Source: Gymnopus androsaceus JB14 (taxonomy: Eukaryota > Basidiomycota > Agaricomycetes > Agaricales > Omphalotaceae). From it: DNA of 64,000 nt. The notes beneath the pieces are model-generated. The model had not been told where the DNA came from. It saw only the letters and a program-made list of their open reading frames with translations, and ran no database searches. The stretch covers positions 1 through 64,000 of the forward strand of contig ML769714.1 in assembly GCA_009733575.1 (NCBI GenBank), in the 5' to 3' direction. Below, in pieces: positions 58,784-64,000 of this stretch (positions are counted from its first letter, which is position 1; each line of letters starts with the position of its first letter). Position numbers and translations under genes: made by a program.

Positions 58784-59539
58784 TAGGGTACGGTGAATAA
58801 TTCAAAGCCATGTTAATAACAATGTTATTCACATAGGCATCCGAGTAGGCCATCATTAACGTAGTTAATAACAGAATATTCACATTCACGCTAAGATGTG
58901 ATTAACAGGTGAAAGAAGTAAATTTTAACATGTTAATAACAAATCCAATGTGAATAATCCTATTTTTTCAGCACGTTCAGTGATTTTGAGTATGCCATCT
59001 CCAGTGGTACGTGTTTGCCAGCCGAATATATGTTTAAATTTTCATTTATAGCACCAACATGATTCCCAGTGTGGGAGAGGAGATCTCTGTCTATTCGGAA
59101 TGTTCCAAAAGGATACTTGGGTATTTCTCCTTTCTGGGGTTTTGGCAGAGACTTCGGAAGATGCTTTAGATATGTACGAAAATAGAGAAGTTTGAGCTGG
59201 ATTTTTTCAGGGAGTTTTTTCAGTGCTGGTGTGGCGGGAGATTCCATGACTGTACAATAGCAAAGTGAGAGTGTAATGAAAATTTATTGACACGTCCAGG
59301 GTACGACTGGGACATCTGGAATGTCACAGCTTTTGAAATCTTGCCCTGACCCGAACAACAGTCAAATAGGCATATTTTGTGCAAACTTATATAGTAAGCG
59401 CCTGTAAGCGCCTACTTTCATTATTCACATATATTAACATGGGGTCTGAGGGTCCTCTGCTAATAGCATGTTAATAACATGTTAATAACCATGTTAATTA
59501 ACACATGTGAATAATATCTGAATCTTTCACCGTACCCTA
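58784..59539. mobile_element. hAT-type element (756 bp) with 8-bp TSD
   Basis: Termini TAGGGTACGGTGAA (58784) and its reverse complement ending at 59539. The exact 8-bp target duplication CTAAAAAC lies at 58776-58783 and 59540-59547. Subterminal regions are packed with TTAATAAC and GTGAATAA motifs, probable transposase binding sites. The interior holds a 95-codon minus-strand ORF but no transposase. Confidence 0.88.
58960..59247 (-). CDS. Small ORF inside the hAT-type element
   Basis: 95 codons, start MESPATPALKKLPEKIQL, then LKHLPKSLPKPQKGEIP, and an end in KSLNVLKK. Composition is protein-like (basic, Pro-rich, no low-complexity runs) and the frame fills the centre of the element, unlike the AT-rich flanks. 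I do not recognise it. It may be a remnant of the parent element's coding region, a captured exon or chance. Confidence 0.4.
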   Translation of the reverse strand: MESPATPALKKLPEKIQLKLLYFRTYLKHLPKSLPKPQKGEIPKYPFGTFRIDRDLLSHTGNHVGAINENLNIYSAGKHVPLEMAYSKSLNVLKK

Positions 59540-59679
59540 CTAAAAACTGTACGAGACACATCAAACAAATACAGTCAACATCGATAGCAATACAGCAAAT
59601 AATCCGATAGCGAATAAATTAAATTTCCATCATTTCGATGTCCATCAAAGTCATTTGAAGCATCAATTGATGCTTCCAA

Positions 59680-61051
59680 TCATTGAATCATACCTTCTAC
59701 TCCCCCTGAGGATGCATTCGAGCTGCCAGCAATATTATCTTGTGAGCTTCTATTGATTTGAGCACATGAGCAAGGAATGGTATAAAGAAAATAAAAACTT
59801 ACTGGTCAGGTCCCATCCGCTCGACTGCTGCAAGAATAGCATCAAGCCAAGCTTGTTTGTTTTTGAGAGAGCTTTGGGTAACATTTGCTAGCTCGGGATC
59901 CTGTCGAACATGTTTGTGCTGCCTGAATTGATCTTTGAGCTGTGGGAGCTTCATACCCTTAATGAGTGCACAATCTGTGATTACTCCAATATCATTCAAG
60001 CGCTTCAGCTCATCTGCCCTCTTCCTTGCAATGTCCTCAACCCGCTTTCTTGACAATTCTGCCCTCTCTTTCTGAAGCTTCAAATGCTGATCCTGAAAAT
60101 GTCGCACTTCCCACTTTCATCTAGTTCCCGTGCCAGATGCATCACATATGATTGATCATCTGGCTGACACAATTTCAAAATGAAGGCTTCCAGGTTGTTG
60201 CGCTTGGACCTTGTGAGTGATGAGAATGTACGTGCATTGCTACTGGGATTGAATTCGATATACTTGCAAAGAGACCCCAAGATCCCTTCATTAGAATCAT
60301 TGGTCATAGGAATCTGGCCAAGCAGTGCAAGAAGCTCTGGCAAAAGAGAAGCAATACAGCGAGAGTCATCTGGATCATTGCTATATTCAGTCGTGAAGAG
60401 TCTCCATCCATTTGCAGTACCACGGAACATGGCAGAAATCATTAGATTGAGATTGGGGAGCTGTGGTGCAAGCATACACAGAGTGAGAATGATAGTTTCA
60501 TCAATGAGTGGTTCACCATCCAGAGTCAATTCATTCAATGGAGTGGATGGATCAAGAACTTTTTTGGGATGAAGAGCAAAATTTTCACAGAATGGAATGA
60601 TCTTGTTGCAGTAGAGTTTGACCATTTCGGGGCTAAGTGCGTTAACAAATTTCTGTCCCTTGGGAGGAGAACAGATAAGTCCCATGTATGGCCAAGAGAC
60701 AGTGACACCCTCGAGAGCCATAGCACCAAGCTCCGCAAGGGTATCTGGATCCTGAAGTCCCTTCAAAACATTACCCTCGAGGTGATTTGGACCCTGTTTG
60801 GTCTTTCCATCACAGATCTCTTCGACGAGTTCCTGGTAGTCATCACGAAAGACAAGTAGCTCAGTGGCAGCATAGCTATGAGATTGATAACAAGTATTTG
60901 AGATATCTGGGAACTTCTTGCTGCTGTCCTTCTTTGGAATATCATAGAGTTCATGTTTGCGAGCTTCCATAAACATGTGATGCCTCTCCTGGTATCCCAT
61001 CTCACCATCCTTGTGCCGAAACAGTGCACCCGCCAATTCGCAAAGCTTCAT
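59680..61051 (-). pseudogene. Uncharacterised multicopy-type gene with one frameshift
   Basis: A long frame from 61051 (MKLCELAGALFRHKDGEM) contains LVEEICDGKTKQGPNHLEG, ALEGVTVSWPYMGLIC, LTLDGEPLIDETIILTLC and RGTANGWRLFTTEYS. It runs to ARELDESGK near 60100. A one-base shift then leads to a basic coiled coil (HLKLQKERAELSRKRVED) and a SAP-like helix-turn (IKGMKLPQLKDQFRQH). A short last exon probably ends at 59680. From memory it looks like a family found in many copies near transposons in mushrooms, but I cannot name it. The hAT terminus at 61130 sits directly upstream, so the 5' end may be missing. Confidence 0.55.
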
Positions 61052-61129
61052 GCTACTTCAAGGACAGGCTTTCTCACATTTCTCAGAGGCCTTTGTATTA
61101 TTGTTATTGGTGGCAATTTTGGTAGCAAG

Positions 61130-63280
61130 TAGTGTTGGGCTTGGGTTGGCCGGGTCAGGCCAGGTCTTGGGCTGGGAGCCTTATTTGGGACTGGGACAGG
61201 CAGAGTTTCCCAACCCGACACCCACCCAATAAACCCGACTAAACAAGCGCCTTCAGTATAGCGCCCCCTGCCCGCTCCCTCCAAAGCTGGGTTTGCTTCC
61301 GTATTAGTAATTACTGTACAGTACCGCAGCCTATAAAAGGCCAGATAAATATTGCTATCTACCAAACCTCCTTGCCATGAAACGTCGTGCACTGGAAAAG
61401 TCCAACCCACTTCAAAAGATCAAGAAGACCATCAATAATGTACAACAACGATGCATTGACAGTGGTAAGCAAGTTTTACTTAATATCAGAATCATAGCTG
61501 ACCTTAATTATTAGACAATGATGAGGCTGATGCTTCTTCTGCCCATGACACCTCCTCACAAGCCCCCACATGAGTTTCGTCAGATACTGAGAAGTCAGTA
61601 ATTGAATTATCTGGGGACAAAAATGCAGATGTATCTTCAAAAGAAGAAACTGTAAAAAAAATTTGTGAGTAGTATACATCATAAACATACTTTTCATATG
61701 ACTGACAAATGTTTAGGGGCTCAAGTACAGAAAAGGAAGTCACCAATCTATGCATTTTTCAATGCTGAACCTGATGTTGAGTTCGACGATGCCAGCACAG
61801 CATCGTATATTGTCTTCCACTGCTCTACTTGCCGTGCACAAGTGAAACAAGGTCTTTGAACTTCTGATAAAGCTTCGACTGGTTAGTATCATATGTATGA
61901 TGTGTCAAAATGATAAGACTTACATTTCCTAGGGGCACTCATTCGACACGCTAAGTCTTGTTGGGGTGAGGAGGCTGTCAATGCCGTTCAAGGGTCAAAA
62001 AGTATTGATAAAGCACGAGACGCTCTGAAAAAGTTCAGGAAGAAGAGTCAAAGCAAGCTCACTGCTGCTCTTCGATCTGTTAAGGGATGGGCCGAGTCGT
62101 TTTCAACACAACCTCCGAAGAAACGGAGAGTGCCCGGATACTAACAGATTCTACCTCCGGGAGAAGGGCCAATGCACCGGCTCCTCTACTACGGTCTCAG
62201 TTTCTACATCAACCAACACGGCTTCGTCTTCACAGTCACCNNNNNNNNNNNNNNNNNNNNNNNNNNNNNNNNNNNNNNNNNNNNNNNNNNNNNNNNNNNN
62301 NNNNNNNNNNNNNNNNNNNNNNNNNNNNNNNNNNNNNNNNNNNNNNNNNNNNNNNNNNNNNNNNNNNNNNNNNNNNNNNNNNNNNNNNNNNNNNNNNNNN
62401 NNNNNNNNNNNNNNNNNNNNNNNNNNNNNNNNNNNNNNNNNNNNNNNNNNNNNNNNNNNNNNNNNNNNNNNNNNNNNNNNNNNNNNNNNNNNNNNNNNNN
62501 NNNNNNNNNNNNNNNNNNNNNNNNNNNNNNNNNNNNNNNNNNNNNNNNNNNNNNNNNNNNNNNNNNNNNNNNNNNNNNNNNNNNNNNNNNNNNNNNNNNN
62601 NNNNNNNNNNNNNNNNNNNNNNNNNNNNNNNNNNNNNNNNNNNNNNNNNNNNNNNNNNNNNNNNNNNNNNNNNNNNNNNNNNNNNNNNNNNNNNNNNNNN
62701 NNNNNNNNNNNNNNNNNNNNNNNNNNNNNNNNNNNNNNNNNNNNNNNNNNNNNNNNNNNNNNNNNNNNNNNNNNNNNNNNNNNNNNNNNNNNNNNNNNNN
62801 NNNNNNNNNNNNNNNNNNNNNNNNNNNNNNNNNNNNNNNNNNNNNNNNNNNNNNNNNNNNNNNNNNNNCTTGAAACAAACAATCCGGTTTGAATCTTACT
62901 CTTTCTCATTGCCTGACCTTGCACTGATTAATGTTTAGCATTGTTACTGCTCGATGGGTTTCTGAGTCTGCATGCCCATTCCACATTGTCAAAGATTGTT
63001 GTTACCAATGGCTACAAAAGGAAGGCCGACCCGAATGGTATATCCCCAGTCAAGAAACTGTATCGCATGATGTAAAGAAGCTATACACCAGCACAAAAGA
63101 AAAGCTAGCAGAGGAACTGCAGGTTAGTGATGCATATGCTTGGGCTCAGACACTGGAATATCCTCACTAATTTATCCAGGCCCATGAGGGAGCATCTGCA
63201 AAAGTACCCTATTGCCTAGGGAAATTTTGTAAAAAGTCAAACCTAAGGAATCATCTCTCATGTTGGCCTGGGTACAACCC
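61130..63280 (+). pseudogene. hAT transposase gene, decayed, with gap
   Basis: A hAT-like terminus TAGTGTTGGGCTTGGG begins at 61130. The transposase frame starts at 61378 (MKRRALEKSNPLQKIKK). A BED-finger-like region follows: SPIYAFFNAEPDVEF, FHCSTCRAQVKQGL, then LIRHAKSCWGEEAVNA. After a 628-bp unknown stretch comes RWVSESACPFHIVKD, then GRPEWYIPSQETVSHDVKKL, the conserved block of fungal hAT transposases. In-frame stops after SSQAPT (61571) and VKQGL (61857) make it non-functional. The catalytic and dimerisation regions and the 3' terminus are missing; gypsy sequence begins at about 63280. Confidence 0.75.
62241..62868. other. Assembly gap (628 N)
   Basis: All bases are N. It falls inside the hAT pseudogene. 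ORFs drawn through it have no meaning. Confidence 1.
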
Positions 63281-63282
63281 AG

Positions 63283-64000
63283 ATGACCGGTCAACAAAAG
63301 TCCGGTAAGAAGAACAATAAAAACTGGAAAGGTAATAGTGGTTCCGGTAATTCTTCCGGTTCTTTGGCTAGTACCTCCAGTTCGTCACCACCCAAGCCCC
63401 ACGCTAAACATCTCGGCCCTGACGGCAAACTCAAGCCGGAGGAACTGGAAAGGCGCCGAAAGTTTCAACCTGTGTACATTTTGTGGTGGTAAGCATAAGT
63501 TGGATGATTGTACGGTTCGAAAGCGAACAGCGGTTCTCAACCGCGCAGCCGCGCTTCCGTAACCCAGGGGCCTGAACTTCCGGCGGTAGCCGAGGTTCCG
63601 GAAAATTAGTCCGCGGCTCCTGTACCCCGGTACGAAGCAGGAGTCGCGTTGACTACGTTCGTACTCAATCTGGGGAAGTAACTCTCAACGCATCCGCTCT
63701 TTCCGATCTCGATCGATCCTTCCGTTTCAATCTCATTACCGAGTTTCCAGCCATAAACGAATCGGCTGAAACTGCGGTTGTACTTAGCTTTTCCACTCTA
63801 CTCGATTCCGGTTCTACGGACAATTTTTTAGATAGATCTTACGTTTCTTTGAATGATATACCGACTACGAAAATCACTCCGATCAACCTTCGGTTGTTTG
63901 ATGGTTCACTTGCACCTAGTGCAATCTCGGAAACGGCATCTCTCGATGTCCGGTTTCCATCCGGCGAGCTTTTCCCCTTAACATTTTATGTTACTCCTTT
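63283..64000 (+). pseudogene. Ty3/gypsy gag C-terminus and protease, partial
   Basis: The gag tail (MTGQQKSGKKNNKNWKG) leads to a zinc knuckle NLCTFCGGKHKLDDC (C-x2-C-x4-H-x4-C), with a one-base shift just before it near 63463. After a further frame change and a stop at 63604, an open frame carries SDLDRSFRFNLITEFP and the retropepsin motif LLDSGSTDNFLD (63806-63830), open to the window edge. The upstream capsid is absent, so this copy is truncated. It is a different element from the gag at 3.2-4.2 kb. Confidence 0.75.

Noticed and set aside
62087..62938. Long ORFs through the N block
   Set aside because: They consist of unknown bases and cannot be translated.

Overview
The window is nuclear DNA from a filamentous basidiomycete, most likely an Agaricomycete. 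Genes are broken by many 45-75 bp GT...AG introns. The gene content fits this group: lineage-expanded F-box proteins, a DUF6534 membrane protein, a NACHT-WD40 STAND protein, a cytochrome P450, MDM12 of ERMES, a MOB/phocein protein and an Spt5-like KOW protein. Repeats are Ty3/gypsy, hAT, mariner-like and foldback elements. There is no sign of operons, CRISPR or bacterial sequence, and I found no RNA gene I could defend.

Layout. 1-5 kb: a decayed Cys-cluster gene, then a 1.5 kb palindrome rich in telomere-like TTAGGG motifs that interrupts a gypsy gag, followed by that element's LTR. 5-10.8 kb: no convincing gene, but three inverted-repeat elements and one long hairpin. 10.9-14.9 kb: an intact seven-exon NACHT-WD40 gene. 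16.9-18.7 kb: a DUF6534 gene. 19.8-30.7 kb: an F-box cluster (two intact genes and several relics) with a MOB gene inside it. 31-33.1 kb: a LINE-like scrap and an orphan tail-anchored protein gene. 33.4-42.6 kb: an Spt5-like gene lying between a Ser-rich coiled-coil gene and a truncated duplicate of that gene. 42.9-45.2 kb: a nucleotidyltransferase-fold gene with substituted catalytic residues. 45.8-54.3 kb: a P450 between two direct copies of a frameshifted F-box pseudogene, then MDM12. 54.3-58.3 kb: a solo LTR just after the MDM12 stop, a TPR gene cut off by a second LTR copy, and a duplicate of the MDM12 tail. 58.8-64 kb: a short hAT-type element carrying its own ORF, an uncharacterised gene, a dead hAT transposase containing a 628 bp gap, and a gypsy gag/protease fragment running off the end.

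Conserved cellular genes (MDM12, MOB, Spt5-like, P450, NLR-like) stand as islands among local duplications. Two of them (Spt5-like, P450) sit between direct repeats of neighbouring gene fragments, and the MDM12 tail has been copied 3.4 kb downstream. Several otherwise good genes carry one single-base frameshift, often next to a homopolymer, so some pseudogene calls may reflect assembly error. Exon models were worked out by hand from splice signals, frame continuity and remembered family patterns. No database search was run.
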